Positions 50,550 to 62,411 of a DNA stretch of 64,000 nt are shown here, in pieces (positions within the stretch are counted from its first letter, which is position 1; every line of letters starts with the position of its first letter). The notes below the pieces were generated by a model, which was not told the DNA's origin, searched no databases, and saw nothing but the letters and a program-made list of their open reading frames with translations. A program made the translations under genes and the position numbers. Location: contig OX442319.1 in the NCBI GenBank assembly GCA_949358305.1, forward strand, positions 124,001 to 188,000. The letters are read 5' to 3'. The DNA comes from Strigamia acuminata. Lineage: Eukaryota; Arthropoda; Chilopoda; Geophilomorpha; Linotaeniidae.

Positions 50550-52516
50550 TTGCGGCCTGGTTCCACCGGCTTCCCGAACTTCAGGCCTTCGGAGTTTTCC
50601 GGTCTCCTAAATGGCTGGTAACATATGGGGCACAGCGGATGCCAAGTTGCTGTATCTACCAAATACCACCAATCCTTCGGTGTTTTCCTCCAGGCTGTGC
50701 CTTTCTCAGGACATTTGACGGTTAATGGTGGTTTTGGCGCTGGTGGAAACGTGACAATTGACGTGGAGCACACATGGTCCTTTGGGACGTCTGCTGGAGG
50801 TGTCAGAGTAGCTAAATTTATTTTAATTGTTGCCTTCTGAGCCGCCTCGGCGACTGTGCTCTTCTTAATTTCAAGTTCAGCATCCGTGTCGCTGCTACTA
50901 CTACTCGTATCGGGTTCCTGCGCAGGTGGAGATTGTTCTGGTCTCGCCTGCACTGCAGCTAACTCGATTAAGAATTGTTTTCGATACCTCGCAAAACGTT
51001 TGACGTCCTGGGACACGAGAGATTTGACATCATCGTCTCCTTTGGACTTCTCCGCAGCCTTGAGCACTGTGGGGCGTTGCGCATCACGCAGAGAGGGCAT
51101 TCGTTGATCAGCCATACCCAGATCTTTGTATTCGTCTGCTCGAATGGTGTCCAGCTGTAGACGATTGTCGATGTCGTTTCCTCTTTGGATCGCCTCGTCC
51201 AGCGAGTTTACGTTCCATGCGCGCAAGAGATGAACAACCTCGGTTTGCATCATGTTCTGAGCTTTCTCCCATTGGAGCTCTGGGTCGGTATATCCTGCAA
51301 CTTGAAGATAATATACAATCTCACTTAAAAATGACATCGTAGATTCTCCATTTCGTTGCTTTCGCTTGGATAGCTTCACATTGGCCGCTGCCGAATTCAT
51401 GGCGAAAGCTCGTCGAAATAATATCTCAAAGTCCTCCCATGTTTTTGGTTTTGGTTTTAGTGATAACCACCATCGCTGCGCTCTTCCACGCGTTGCTTGA
51501 ATGACAAATACTTTTAAATATTCATCCACCGGGGCCTGCATAGAATACATGTGCGCGTACAAATGCGCAAGAAAAAGATTAATGTAATCAAGATCAGCTT
51601 TATCTGGATCAAACAAAGGTGGTTTTCCAGGCTTGAAACAATTTTTATCTTTACTTGCGTGTTGCGCTCTTACTGATGGCAGTGACAACTTTGCCTTGGT
51701 GTCGGATCTGTCCCGAGGATATCCCATCTTGGAGTATAGCATCGAGCTCATTAAATCTCGATTTGCTCGTGTTGAATGGTCCAAATGAGCAGATTCCTGT
51801 GATGGAGCCTGGGTATAGATCGTTGCCATCGTCGGCATTGGCGGCGTGGTTGTTGTGTAAACAATTTGCGCAGCCTGCGCGGACATTCTCGTCTGCTGGC
51901 CTCGATGTTCAACTTCCCGATGCTGGTGCGGACATGCTGTGGGAAGTCCTAAATCATATGGTGCCGAGGTGCCTTTAACTCTTATGGAGCCATGCGAGGA
52001 TCCACCGTCTAGAGACCGTGCGGTCCCTGTTCGTAGAGAGCGAGGGCCTTGTTGGAATATTTCGCGAATCTCATTTACTAGACCTCGTGTTTGAGCATAG
52101 TATTGGTTGCGCAAGTCGGACATCAGCAAACCTTCCGTATTTAATGTGACGGGGTCTACTAATGCTCTAGGCTGAGTTGAATCGAAAAAAGATGGCGCCG
52201 CCAAAAAGTTAGCGGGTGTTGACGTGGCAAAATTTACTTGAGGTTGCGCTCGTGAATTTGCAACAGCCATTGTCATGATATGATTTGATGGGGCTGGCTG
52301 TTGTTGCGCAATACTCACAAGCGTTTCCTGTTGTTCGATACGACTTCTTCGTAATTGGTCGTGTTGCTGCCACTCTCGAAATTCCCTTTCTTCTTCCCGG
52401 CGAACACCACTCCTCCGTTCGGACTGTTGCCATTCCTGCTCCATTTCTAACTCACTGAAATCAAATGGATCGCGCGTGACGGGACGAATTCCGTCACCTC
52501 CCAACTGTCTCGACAT
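50546..52516 (-). CDS. Gypsy gag
   Basis: 656 codons from MSRQLGGDGIRPVTRD. A glutamine/arginine-rich N-terminus leads to a retrotransposon gag domain (about 300-460, FDPDKADLDYINLFLAHLYA, then WWLSLKPKPKTWEDFEILFRRAF), which forms the capsid-like core. There is no classic CCHC knuckle; instead the C-terminus has a W-rich piece with HPLCPICYQPF, a possible treble-cleft-like zinc site. The TGA stop overlaps the pol ATG by ATGA (50546-50549), so pol could be made by termination-reinitiation or by a -1 shift near the end. Confidence 0.92.
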   Translation of the reverse strand: MSRQLGGDGIRPVTRDPFDFSELEMEQEWQQSERRSGVRREEEREFREWQQHDQLRRSRIEQQETLVSIAQQQPAPSNHIMTMAVANSRAQPQVNFATSTPANFLAAPSFFDSTQPRALVDPVTLNTEGLLMSDLRNQYYAQTRGLVNEIREIFQQGPRSLRTGTARSLDGGSSHGSIRVKGTSAPYDLGLPTACPHQHREVEHRGQQTRMSAQAAQIVYTTTTPPMPTMATIYTQAPSQESAHLDHSTRANRDLMSSMLYSKMGYPRDRSDTKAKLSLPSVRAQHASKDKNCFKPGKPPLFDPDKADLDYINLFLAHLYAHMYSMQAPVDEYLKVFVIQATRGRAQRWWLSLKPKPKTWEDFEILFRRAFAMNSAAANVKLSKRKQRNGESTMSFLSEIVYYLQVAGYTDPELQWEKAQNMMQTEVVHLLRAWNVNSLDEAIQRGNDIDNRLQLDTIRADEYKDLGMADQRMPSLRDAQRPTVLKAAEKSKGDDDVKSLVSQDVKRFARYRKQFLIELAAVQARPEQSPPAQEPDTSSSSSDTDAELEIKKSTVAEAAQKATIKINLATLTPPADVPKDHVCSTSIVTFPPAPKPPLTVKCPEKGTAWRKTPKDWWYLVDTATWHPLCPICYQPFRRPENSEGLKFGKPVEPGRK

Positions 52517-52600
52517 GATGAAGAAAATGTGAAATGATTAAATAAATAACTCAAAAAACTAACCTTTTCGCGCGTTTAAGCCTTATAGGTGAGAGCGAAT

Positions 52601-52616
52601 CCTGTCAGGCTCGCCA
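52601..52616 (-). other. Primer binding site of gypsy element
   Basis: Minus-strand reading TGGCGAGCCTGACAGG, four bases inside the 5' LTR. TGG start and position fit a tRNA 3' CCA end; I could not name the tRNA with confidence. Confidence 0.65.
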
Positions 52617-52620
52617 TGTT

Positions 52621-53292
52621 TGTTACGAATCAACTTAGATGTTTAATTGATTTGATCTGAATTTACGCGCAAAGTGATGTTAGCGCAAATCAGCGGGCAA
52701 AGTTCGTAGATTTACTCTGTTTGTGCCATCGTCATATGCGGATATCGGACGGTGAATAAACCTAACTCGCTGTAACACACATTATTTATATTCGACGGGC
52801 TCAATCTCACGTTGTGGGTCTTTACGTTTAAAAAGAATGAGTATGCGCAGTGATATTCGTATGCGGGTGGGCGTAGGATGTCACAGGCATGCGAAGGGAT
52901 AAAAGGTGGGCAAAAAGAGGCGCTATTAAGTGTTAAATTAGAAGGGGCGCGTGTTAAAGCGCAAAATAAAGATTGACAAACTCAATTCAATCTAAGAGGT
53001 GTTAACTCGTTGAAAGAGGTATGAGAAGTGTGTATTATGGATAAAAGTAGCGACCAGGTAAACATGAGTCATGTGACCAGGTCGATTGGAGTGGGTGAGG
53101 GGGTGGAAGGTATAAAATAAGGTTAATTGTTGAAAATAATAAGATGCGCGCAATGAAGCTGCGCATATATTTAGAGATGATTCATCGATGTTAGATGAAA
53201 AGAAAGATTGGGAAAAAATAAGAAAACTTAAGATTGGGTCAGTCTAAGTTAGAAATGAATAAAAAAGAAGGGTGGGTAACCTGCCCGTGACA
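52621..53292 (-). repeat. 5' LTR of gypsy element
   Basis: 672 bp, matching the 3' LTR throughout as read. The right copy of the ATCG duplication follows at 53293-53296. Confidence 0.96.
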
Positions 53293-53296
53293 ATCG

Positions 53297-54781
53297 TATT
53301 GTTAAATTCGTACGAAAACCGCGCTGAGAACACAAATCCGCACTGAAAACTATTGTTGAATGCATGGAGCATTGATGGGAACACCGTTGATTAATATCCA
53401 ATGGAGTGCTGAATCAATGGCTAATCCAGGGAAAGGCTTAACTACTCACAACACATTGAAAACTAAGGTTGAAAATAGAAAACACGGGAGTAAACAAAAA
53501 ACAACTTGTTTATTAAAAAGTTAGTTGAGAACTGAATAAAATACACTGATTACATTGGTTCCTGAGGAACCGCACATGCGCAGTGCCCGTTATGGCACAC
53601 GCCAAGCCGATAGCGGCGAAATACAAAAACAAAAGAAACTCCGTTGTCATAGCAACGGAGGAAACGAAATCACAGCAAAGTTGTAGTTACATAAAAACTG
53701 CACGAAATAAAGATTGTGATAAACTAAAATGATCACAAGAATACCAGGAATATTTAATCTAATCACAACAATAAGATCTAAAAAGTAAAACAGTGCAAAC
53801 GGAGCCAAAACAATGATCGTCAAGCAGACGATCGAGACAGCCAATCAGCGTCAAGCAAAATGATGCAATCAAAACATTTGAATTCCGAACGGAATAAAAA
53901 TGCAAAAATAGCAAAGAATACAGGTGAAAACACTTCGAAATGAAATAGTAAATGCAGATTATAAGAATATAAAATACAAAAATAACGGTTACATTGTGTA
54001 ATCGTCGCTTGGGACAAACATGGCGACCGGCGAACATAACAAAGGTATTGGATCAAACATGGCGTCCGGCGAACATTGCAAAAGCGTCAAAACAATTTGA
54101 AATTGGAATATAAAGCACTTAATGTAAATAACAAATAAAGTATCTATTAAAATACAAGAATAATTATTAATTCTCATCACAAAATACGGAATGAATAAAC
54201 ACAAGTTTAATAAATACGAAAATGTTGATCGAACCGAACATTCTCGGCTACGCTTTTACGGCAGCCGACAACGAACGTTCGAAACAACCGATCGAAGCAT
54301 TTTGGGCAGTTCTAATGCATCCAGAAAGAAAGAACAGACTCGAAATAGTCAGAAACAAATGTAAAAAGAAATCCAAATGAATTCTAAAACACAAAACGAA
54401 AGGTTAGAAGACGGAAGCAAAAGTCCGCTAGGAACCGAAAAATGACGTATCGAGCATCGCAAATGTATGCCAGAAAACGAAGAAAACATTAGAACTGCAC
54501 GCAATAAACACAAAATCAAGGGAAATTAATAGAAAGGTTCATAAATGCACTCAAAAAGACACGAATAAAATAATAGCAAGGTATTAACACTACATTAAAT
54601 CGAAAAGTGACAATAAAAATCAGTGAAAAACATTTTAATAAGTCAAAATTCCTGTAAAGTGAAAAATATCAGTTAATTATGAAAAATAAAACACTAAAGG
54701 AAAATTAAACAAATCAAAGCAATTAGTAATATTTATTGACACAATCTCAGCACAACAATTCTTCCACGCTGTCTTGCAACA
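53297..54781 (-). repeat. 5' LTR of BEL/Pao, right piece
   Basis: Continues the LTR interrupted at 39372 and matches 31610-33093. It ends at 54781 with ...CTTGCAACA on the plus strand. Confidence 0.92.
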
Positions 54782-55070
54782 CCCTCGTAGCACGATAGTA
54801 CGCCGGGGTACAGGCTCGTGTGTGTGCGGAATTTCCTTCCTCGCACACAATCGCGATCGTTCGCGACTTCGCAATTGCCGTTGTGCAAATTGCGGCTTTT
54901 CCAGTGGATGATATGAACGTTTCACGTTCGTAAATGCTCTCGGGAGTGTCCACGGAGCTTCCAAGCACGTTGTCGAAACGTGTGCGTGAAGAAACGTACG
55001 TCGTACGTCGTCGAATCGCCGCTAAATTGCCGACGATCTTCGTGCGTATTGATACGTGGAGAAATTGCCG
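54782..55070. other. Unassigned flank between BEL LTR and repeat copy C
   Basis: About 290 bp, CpG-rich, with 'cgtacgtcg' words. It does not continue the leader of copia element 4 as would be expected if BEL had inserted there. No gene recognised. Confidence 0.5.
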
Positions 55071-56630
55071 AAAGTATCGAGTCGCCATTCTATGATGGAA
55101 AAAAAAAATTAAGTGTAAACAAACAAAATAAAAACTTTAATATACAAGAAACGTACAATTCCACTCAACTTTGTTTCAAATTTTATTTATTGGATCATTG
55201 AAAATAAACAGTAGTGTTGTGCACTGTACGCTTAAGTGTATACCGGCGATGCGTTGTTTTGTGGTGGGGATTTGCCTCGATAATTGATCTTTTCTCTTTG
55301 TTTGCAATATTTTTTTGGCCTTTTTTGTTGATTTTTCGGTTTGAAATTGTTTTTTTCCGGTGTAATTTAAGTGGTGGAAGGTTGTTGGCGTGTGTTGAGG
55401 GTAATTTTGGCGGTTTTTGGGTCGGGATTAGTGTTTTCTGCGATTTTTTATCGGTATTTGGGGTTTGATGCAGCGGATAGCGCATGCGAATCGCCGTCGA
55501 CCGTAGCATTAGCAATTGCAACGTGCAGCGCTATGCCACACAATGTGCCGCCGCGATAGGCCATCGAATCCGAATGTGTGTGATGCGAAACGCGAGTACG
55601 CGCGCGGAGAACGCGCGGCAATGCTAGCAACAGGAGCGCAACTGCCCAAGAAATTGCTCAACAATAAAAGGCACGTGGAAGCACGTGCCTGAAACAATAG
55701 GCACTTCAAATAAAGTTATTGTTAAAAAACGGGCTTCAAAACCAACAATTACACAATAATTAAGGGGCAAGAAATGAACTTTGCTGCAATGCAAAGTTCT
55801 CAAAATACAGAGAAATGAAAGTTACACTTGTATAAAGAATTGACAATGTTTGAAACCAATAAAAACTACAAAAACACACTTGTAAAAAACCCAAAACAAC
55901 CCCCAGAATGAATTATTTGACTCAAATTAACCCTAAAACGGTCTTGGAGGTCGTGCAGACGACAGAGTCGGATTGGAAGGTTGCTAAAACCTGACGCCAA
56001 AACTAGCAATGGGACAGCTAGTTAGAAAACAGCTTTTTCATCAATCATGAACGCTGAAAACCTCAACCAGGGGTAGAAAATGATGGAGAGAACGTTTTCG
56101 CCATCTAAAACGGTCTAAAACGGGTCTAAAATGCCTAAACCGGCGCCTGGAACGTGGCGCAGTTGTTGGGTCAAATATTGTCAAAAATCAGTGGAAATTT
56201 GTCAAATACTGGCAAAAATCTGCTGAAATTTGTCAAAAATTGCCAAATTTTGGCGCAAGTTACGTGAGGTTTGCGCGCATCCAACTATGACGAAAAATCC
56301 ACGCGTGTGCACGCGCGATTTACTGGCGCGTTGGAAGCGTTAAAATAAATTTTTCCAATATCTAACACAATTTGCACCAAATTATGGCAATTTTTGACAA
56401 ATTTACATGGATTTTTGCCAGTATTTGACAAATTTCCACGGATTTTTGACAATATTTGACACATTCAAGACAAATTTCAGACAGATTTCAATTAATTTTA
56501 GAAAATGTTTGAGAAATATCAGCAAATGTTTGAGGATTGAGGAAATCTGCTGAAATTTGTCAAATATAGACAAAAATCTGCTGAAATTTGTAAAAAATTG
56601 CCCAAATTCGGTGCAAGTTTTGCAAGTTTG
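55071..56630 (-). repeat. 1.69-kb repeat, copy C (inverted)
   Basis: Reverse complement of copies A and B: part 2 at 55071-55515, part 1 to about 56358, then the spacer with the 31-bp units to 56630. Highly similar to A across its length. Confidence 0.85.
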
Positions 56631-57700
56631 CAAACAGCAATAAGAATGATTTATTTAATAATTGTTTTTGCATTAGATATGTGTTTAATTCGTTTTACCT
56701 CGGTTTGTACGGTTCTTGCGCGTAGTGCGCACGTTCAACACGCGGCCACGCGCGTACATCGCGCGTGTTGCGAGCAGGACGCAACAAAAGTTTGAGAGAC
56801 TCGCATTTTACCAAGTCCCCAACTTATTTTACAGTTTTAGTTTAGCTTACCAACTCGCTTGGTAATTTCTGGATCCTGTTTAAGTGTTTCGTCGGGTTTT
56901 GAGCCCATAAACCCGTCTTTTTCCTTGGTAAGCGATTGCGTCGTCTGCTCAGAGCAACTGGCTTTAAGCGGAGATCGCTTACACGAGTCTGGAATGAGCG
57001 CTTATCACCGCATTCGGCTCCAGTCTTCGTTTCTCGTTGAAAGTTAGCTTGTTGATTCGGGTTTTGGGCGACATTGACTAAAAAGACCTCGGGGAATCGT
57101 TCCCACCACTCGGTTTAGTCGTTTTCGAGACCCACGACCTCGAAAACGAAGTTAGAAGTGGCTCAAGGCCACTAGCGTGTCTGGCAGATAGCCATTTTGG
57201 TGATTTACGGGCGTCGGGCCCTTGTTCTTTGTTTCCCGCCTTTGCTCCTTTGTTTTTATTTGGTATTCAAGGTTCCTAAGCCTACAGTAGATTGGGATTA
57301 AATTCCCATGAAGATTTATTAAGTATTCATTGGTAAAAACGAATATTTCCGCCGGCGCGTTTCTCTCATAGGTTTCGGTTCGCTCGAATCTCATTTTCGA
57401 GCGACCCAGCGAATGCGCCAAGTTACAGGCGCCAGCTTAGCAGTTTTAGACTCGTTTTCGACCGTTTTAGTGTCAAAAAACGCATAGAGCACGTTTTGCG
57501 ACCTTTGGAAGTGCTTTTCCGACACCTAAGTGGTCGGAAAAGTGCTCTTCTGAGTTAAGACTCCTTTTGGCATTTTAGCGTCAGCATAAGAAATTCTTCA
57601 AACTTTTATTGAAATCTCTCAAAAATTTCTAAAATTAATTGAAATTTGTCTGAAAATTGTCAAATATTGGCAAAAATCTGCAGAAATTTGTCAAATACGC
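56631..57700. repeat. Diverged relatives of the 1.69-kb repeat and unassigned DNA
   Basis: No gene seen. 57410-57490 ('ggcgccagcttagcagttttagac') is a diverged copy of the start of part 1, and 57590-57695 resembles the repeat spacer. A perfect 11-bp hairpin, TCGTTTTCGAG / CTCGAAAACGA, stands at 57119-57149. Confidence 0.5.
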
Positions 57701-58090
57701 GATCGCATTGCGACAGAAAGTCGTTTACGACTCCAATACGCACCCGTGCGTGTTTGTATCGCAACACGAAACTCAAACGCGCCACCGCGTTGCAAGACAA
57801 CCAAATTTACAAACGCAAACGCGCATTTGAGACAAAAACGAGTTTATTTTATTCACTCTCGCTTGATCCCCCTTCATCGCGCCTCGTTGCTCCTGTGAAA
57901 AAAATATATGAGAATGCACAGAAATGAACCTTCCAATACTTACATGAAAATTGGCAACCTTGACACAAAACAGTCTATCGACACTCCCAACACCACCCCG
58001 GACATTTTTCGAAAGAGTATGGTCCACCCGGAATTCCCAGAATAGTCACCCCCGAAATGCGGATTTCGCGGAAGCCAATCCGCGAAAAGG

Positions 58091-58240
58091 ATATGTTTTT
58101 AGCGGCGCGCCGACGCGTGCGACACACGCTTCTGGAGTGCATATGTTTTTAGCGGCGCGCCGACGCGTGCGACACACGCTTTTGGAGTGCATATGTTTTT
58201 AGCGGCGCGCCGACGCGTGCGACACACGCTTCTGGAGTGC
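58091..58240 (+). repeat. Three tandem 50-bp repeats
   Basis: Units start at 58091, 58141 and 58191 with one mismatch (tctgg/tttgg). Each holds GGCGCGCC and ACGCGT palindromes and so is very CpG-rich in an AT-rich surrounding. The preceding 57701-58090 and following 58241-58540 show nothing else I recognise. Confidence 0.9.
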
Positions 58241-58540
58241 TTAACCTTATGGCGCGCATGCGGATTTTGCGGAGTGCGAAAGGGACCCCATTTTTAACAT
58301 TACGGCTGCCTATATGCTGATTCCCTGTTCGCAATTTTGCGGCGGATTTTGCGGATTTTGATCAATCCGCAGAAATTGCACTTTACAAGTTTATTTTATG
58401 ATTTTGTACCATTTTGTAACTTAAAAACACAAATGAACAATGTAATCACTCTATAATGCTGTTGGTTTAATCAGCACATTGTACTGCACAAAAACGCGCG
58501 CGCTCGCGATAGTACATCACCAAATGTACTTGCACTCACT

Positions 58541-58700
58541 CAAGTGGCATTTTTAGCCATTTTTCGTAGTAAAAATGGCCGTTTTTCGTCAAAATGGTCA
58601 TTTTCAGCCATTTTTCATAGTGAAAATGGCTTTCTTCGTCGTTTTTTCTATAAAAAATGGCTGTTTTTCATCAAAAATGGCCGTTTTCATCATTGAAACG
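58541..58700. repeat. Short palindromic 'gccattttt' repeats
   Basis: Alternating 'agccatttttc' and 'gaaaatggc' words give several nested hairpins. Low complexity; no gene. Confidence 0.6.
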
Positions 58701-58841
58701 TTATAAAAATGTAACTTTTCAATGGCGTTTTGACGGAACCGATAAATTTTGAAATTTCACACATTGAAACCCTAATACAGGTGAATTAGTGACGCCTAAT
58801 TTGTTTTAACAAATAAAGCAAACTACATCTCGCAATTTTGC

Positions 58842-59873
58842 ATCGTACCGCATCACCTCGCCTCATTTCCGGTCTGGAAAATTAATGAAAATTAATAAAC
58901 GCCCCGGCGTTTATTTGAGGCAATACGGCAATACGGCAATTGGAACCCGAAAATAACGTGGGGCTGTGTGAAAACCTGGATTTGAATTTCGTCAACGCGC
59001 GCGTTGACGCATGTGGAATGTGGGGGTCCCTTCCCAGTCAATTTCACCCCTAAAATATCCCGAAATTGACGATACATGCATTTCCAGTTAGAAAAATTGA
59101 GCTTCATGTAAATTTTGATTGTTTAGCTTTTTTTTGAAATTTCACCAATTTTCCTTATCTCCAGCCTTCCTCGCTCATTTGACACCAAAATGACCTGCAT
59201 TGAGGATTTTTCCCATAATCCTTTTCGCATGTATGGAGCGCAAACAGTCGCAATAAATGAATTCAGCGGAATTCGACCTTGAGTTTGCGACGCCATCTTG
59301 AATATGAGTAAAAGCACAGTATGGTGTCAATTATTCGAACTGATCGCGGAGCATGGGACAAAAATTGAATAAAAACGAAGAAATATGATTAAAATTCAAC
59401 AGAAATCTACACAAAATGATAAGAAATGTATAAACATTGATCAGAAATCGACAAAAATCGACTGAAACCTGACAATAATCAATTCAGAATGACAAATAAC
59501 GATTACAATTGGCAAAAATTGATCAAAAATACAGAAAAATCGATTAAAAACCAGCAAAAAACGAACAGAAATCGATAAAATCAATTAAAAATCAACAAAT
59601 AGCCATTTTGTTTGTTTTTGAACAAATTAAGAACTTTGAAAACACACGACAATTTGAAAGAATAAAAACCGGGGTCAAATACGCGCAGCTACTCGTTTGA
59701 ACGCCGGGGAGGTGTGGGTGATGTGCCTCGAATAAACGCCGGGGCGTTTATTTATTACCAAGGCGGGATGTGAGGCGCGAATGAAAGCCCAAGTTGGACA
59801 TTGCCTCGAATAAACGCCGGGGCGTTTATTTATTTCCAAGACGGGAAGTGAGGCGAGATGATGCGGTGCGACG
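58842..59873. mobile_element. Possible non-autonomous element with terminal inverted repeats
   Basis: 58842-58922 and 59801-59873 are inverted relatives (about 73-81 bp, imperfect). Each contains the palindrome-like core AATAAACGCC-GGGGCGTTTATT and the words 'cctcgcctca'. A direct partial copy of the right end lies at 59724-59780. The roughly 880 bp inside has no coding capacity. This resembles a MITE-like insertion, but I see no clear target duplication. Confidence 0.45.
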
Positions 59874-60327
59874 TATTCAAGGGGGTATTCAAGGCAGTAC
59901 GCCATGTTTTCCACTATTATTCAAGGCCATGTTTTCCAGTATTTTATTTTTACCATTTTGTAAGTTTATTGCAATATGTATAAAGTTTATTGCTTTTTGT
60001 ATGAAGAGTAGTATTCTTTGTGTAATGTGTCTTTATAAACATCACACACAACGGTTTTTTCTGTTTTCTTCATGTTTATGTTTCGTGTATGCACGTGAAG
60101 CCCTGGCACATCTGTCGAACACCTGTACGCATTTGGACGCGCTCAGGGCGCTACATCGCGTGCTGAAACGCGCTGACGGCGCTACATCACGCATAGTAGC
60201 ATATATATCACACACATTTCGCGCCCACGACAAAGTACGAACTCATGGCGATCACCAAAGAACATTTACTCTTCCACACACGTTTTATTTTCTCACAGTC
60301 CTGTACACATTTAACTTGCGCGCGCAC
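59874..60327. other. Unassigned DNA
   Basis: No gene recognised. A short duplicated segment ('gcgctcagggcgctacatc' / 'gcgctgacggcgctacatc') lies at about 60139-60190. Confidence 0.5.
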
Positions 60328-61213
60328 TTGCTAATGCTACGGTCGACGGCGATTCGCATGCGCTATCCGCTGCATCAAACCCCAAATACCGATAAAAAAT
60401 CGCAGAAAACACTAATCCCGACCCAAAAACCGCCAAAATTACCCTAAACACACGCCAACAACCTTCCACCACTTAAATTACACCGGAAAAAAACAATTTC
60501 AAACCGAAAAATCAACAAAAAAGGCCAAAAAAATATTGCAAACAAAGAGAAAAGATCAATTATCGAGGCAAATCCCCACCACAAAACAACGCATCGCCGG
60601 TATACACTTAAGCGTACAGTGCACAACACTACTGTTTATTTTCAATGATCCAATAAATAAAATTTGAAACAAAGTTGAGTGGAATTGTACGTTTCTTGTA
60701 TATTAAAGTTTTTATTTTGTTTGTTTACACCTAATTTTTTTTTTCCATCATAGAATGGCGACTCGATACTTTTGTAGCTCGAATTCACTTCGTAAACATG
60801 GTCGGTGTTCATCACACGTCAATGCGCTCGTGCAATAGTATAGGCGCGCATACGATTTGATGCGCGCAAAACTTGCAAAACTTGCACGGAATTTGGGCAA
60901 TTTTTGACAAATTTCAGAAGATTTTTGCCTGTATTTGACAAATTTCAGCAGATTTTTGCCAGTATTTGACAAATTTCCACTGATTTTTGACAATATTTGA
61001 CCCAACAACTGCGCCACGTTCCAGGCGCCGGTTTAGGCATTTTAGACCCGTTTTAGACCGTTTTAGATGGCGAAAACGTTCTCTCCATCATTTTCTACCC
61101 CTGGGTGAGGTTTTCAGCGTTCATGATTGATGAAAAAGCTGTTTTCTAACTAGCTGTCCCATTGCTAGTTTTGGCGTCAGGTTTTAGCAACCTTCCGATC
61201 CGACTCTGTCGTC
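60328..61213 (+). repeat. 1.69-kb repeat, copy D
   Basis: Part 2, spacer and the first part of part 1, in the same order as copy B. It starts exactly at the part 1/part 2 border ('ttgctaatgc') and is cut at 61213 by the LTR of copia element 5. Confidence 0.85.
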
Positions 61214-61772
61214 TGTTGGTCTAAAATAGCCCAAAGTGTGTCAATGTGATATAGGATCACATTTGTTTTTTTTATTTATTAATTATCCAAGTGTATCTGT
61301 TGTGATAATTCAATTCTCGGTCTTATTTATGATTATTTATACATTTACCTCATTTTATGTATTTAAGCATGGAGTACCATGCATTCCCTAATTTTTTGTT
61401 TGTGTTTTCACACGCTTTAATTTTATGTAACGCCTAATTCCGACACAGGGTGTCGCTCTTGTATTTTCTTTTTCACCATCCAAGATGGCCACGCACAGCG
61501 ATATGTGCTTTCTCACTTTGTCAACTCTGAAAAGGAGTCATTTTGTAAGTTTTCTATTATTTAATAAATGTTTTATGGTTTTAGACAGTAGTCTTACTTA
61601 TTAGAGCACCTTTTGTGCTTAGTCAAGCGCATATAAGCGGCCATAAGCCGCGCGCCTTCGTCAGTTGTCTCGTCGCATTTGCGTTCACGTTTGTACGAAT
61701 CGCACGACGCCGTCATTCGCTTCCACGTTCGGTATTCACCGAATTTGCGCCGCTCTCCTCTGCTGCCCTTCA
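61214..61772 (+). repeat. 5' LTR of copia element 5
   Basis: About 559 bp from TGTTGGTC, where copy D breaks, to CTTCA two bases before the primer site. An AATAAA word is at about 61562. Confidence 0.75.
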
Positions 61773-61774
61773 AT

Positions 61775-61790
61775 TGGTAGCAGAGGATGG
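61775..61790 (+). other. Primer binding site (initiator tRNA-Met), element 5
   Basis: TGGTAGCAGAGGATGG, the exact complement of the 3' end of animal initiator tRNA-Met. With CCTCTGCTGCC at 61757-61767 in the LTR end it forms an 11-bp hairpin (one G-U). Confidence 0.9.
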
Positions 61791-62333
61791 TTGCTTTCTC
61801 TGTATAACCATTTTTTTTTTTTATCGCCGAAAAATTTCGCGAATTTCGCGAATTTTCGCGGCGATTTGTGTTTTTGCAGATTTTGACGATCTTCGGGCCT
61901 ATTTTCGCTTCGACGACGTATCGCCGACGTTTGGATACGTCCACCACACGATTCCACGTTTAATTTCGTCCAGAATCTCGCGGTCTCGCGGTTTTTGCGA
62001 CGAATTTTTCATCTATTTTCAGTTTTCGACGGATTTTCGTCTCGACGACGTTTATACGACGATTTTCAACGGAAACGAGACGTTTCTCGCTTTATACACC
62101 GCGGCGTGTATATAGTATCGACGAATTCACGACGATTTATTTATTTTCAGTGCATTTTTGTGAAGAGCCTCATTTAATGAGAAGAATTTGGATTTTCGAA
62201 TCCAAATTAGCGCTTTTAACGGGTTTTTCGAGAAAACCCGCTCGTGCCTTTATCACGAGCTCGCGTGACGTAACGCGAGAGATTCATCGCCTTTTCTCCT
62301 TCCCTGTCGTGAAACTTTGTTATTATAAGATAT

Positions 62334-62367
62334 TATTTAAGGCTTTTGGTTGGTTTCCTATTAGAAT
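62334..62367 (+). promoter_or_regulatory. Conserved copia leader box (element 5)
   Basis: TTTAAGGCTTTTGGTTGG followed by TTTCCTATTAGAATC. Closest to the element 2 version, which also ends TAG-GATC. Confidence 0.5.
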
Positions 62368-62411
62368 CGGTGCAGCCCTTCGGACAAGTCTGTCCAAGCT
62401 GCATTTGTATT

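Larger units (their letters stand above)
39373..53292 (-). mobile_element. Large Ty3/gypsy element (13.9 kb), complete
   Basis: A 13,920-bp minus-strand gypsy element with two 672-bp LTRs that I read as identical, a 4-bp target duplication ATCG (39369-39372 and 53293-53296), polypurine tract, primer site, gag, pol and a third ORF. It is much longer than usual gypsy elements (about 5-8 kb) because of the third ORF, a long Pol linker and about 2.4 kb of non-coding DNA. Intact ORFs plus identical LTRs mean a very recent insertion. Confidence 0.96.
31528..54781 (-). mobile_element. BEL/Pao element, interrupted by a gypsy element
   Basis: Two LTRs of about 1566 bp enclose a gag-protease frame and an RT-RNase H-integrase frame of BEL type. 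The right (5') LTR is split by the gypsy element at 39373-53292. I see about four differences between the LTR copies, so the element is young. The outer flanks (ctggt on the left, ccctc on the right) do not match, so no target duplication is visible, and no clear polypurine tract lies beside the 3' LTR. Confidence 0.88.

Noticed and set aside
56598-60447. Host genes in the right-hand intergenic stretch
   Set aside because: Open frames are short, overlap repeats and share no recognisable domain; no exon-like pattern found.
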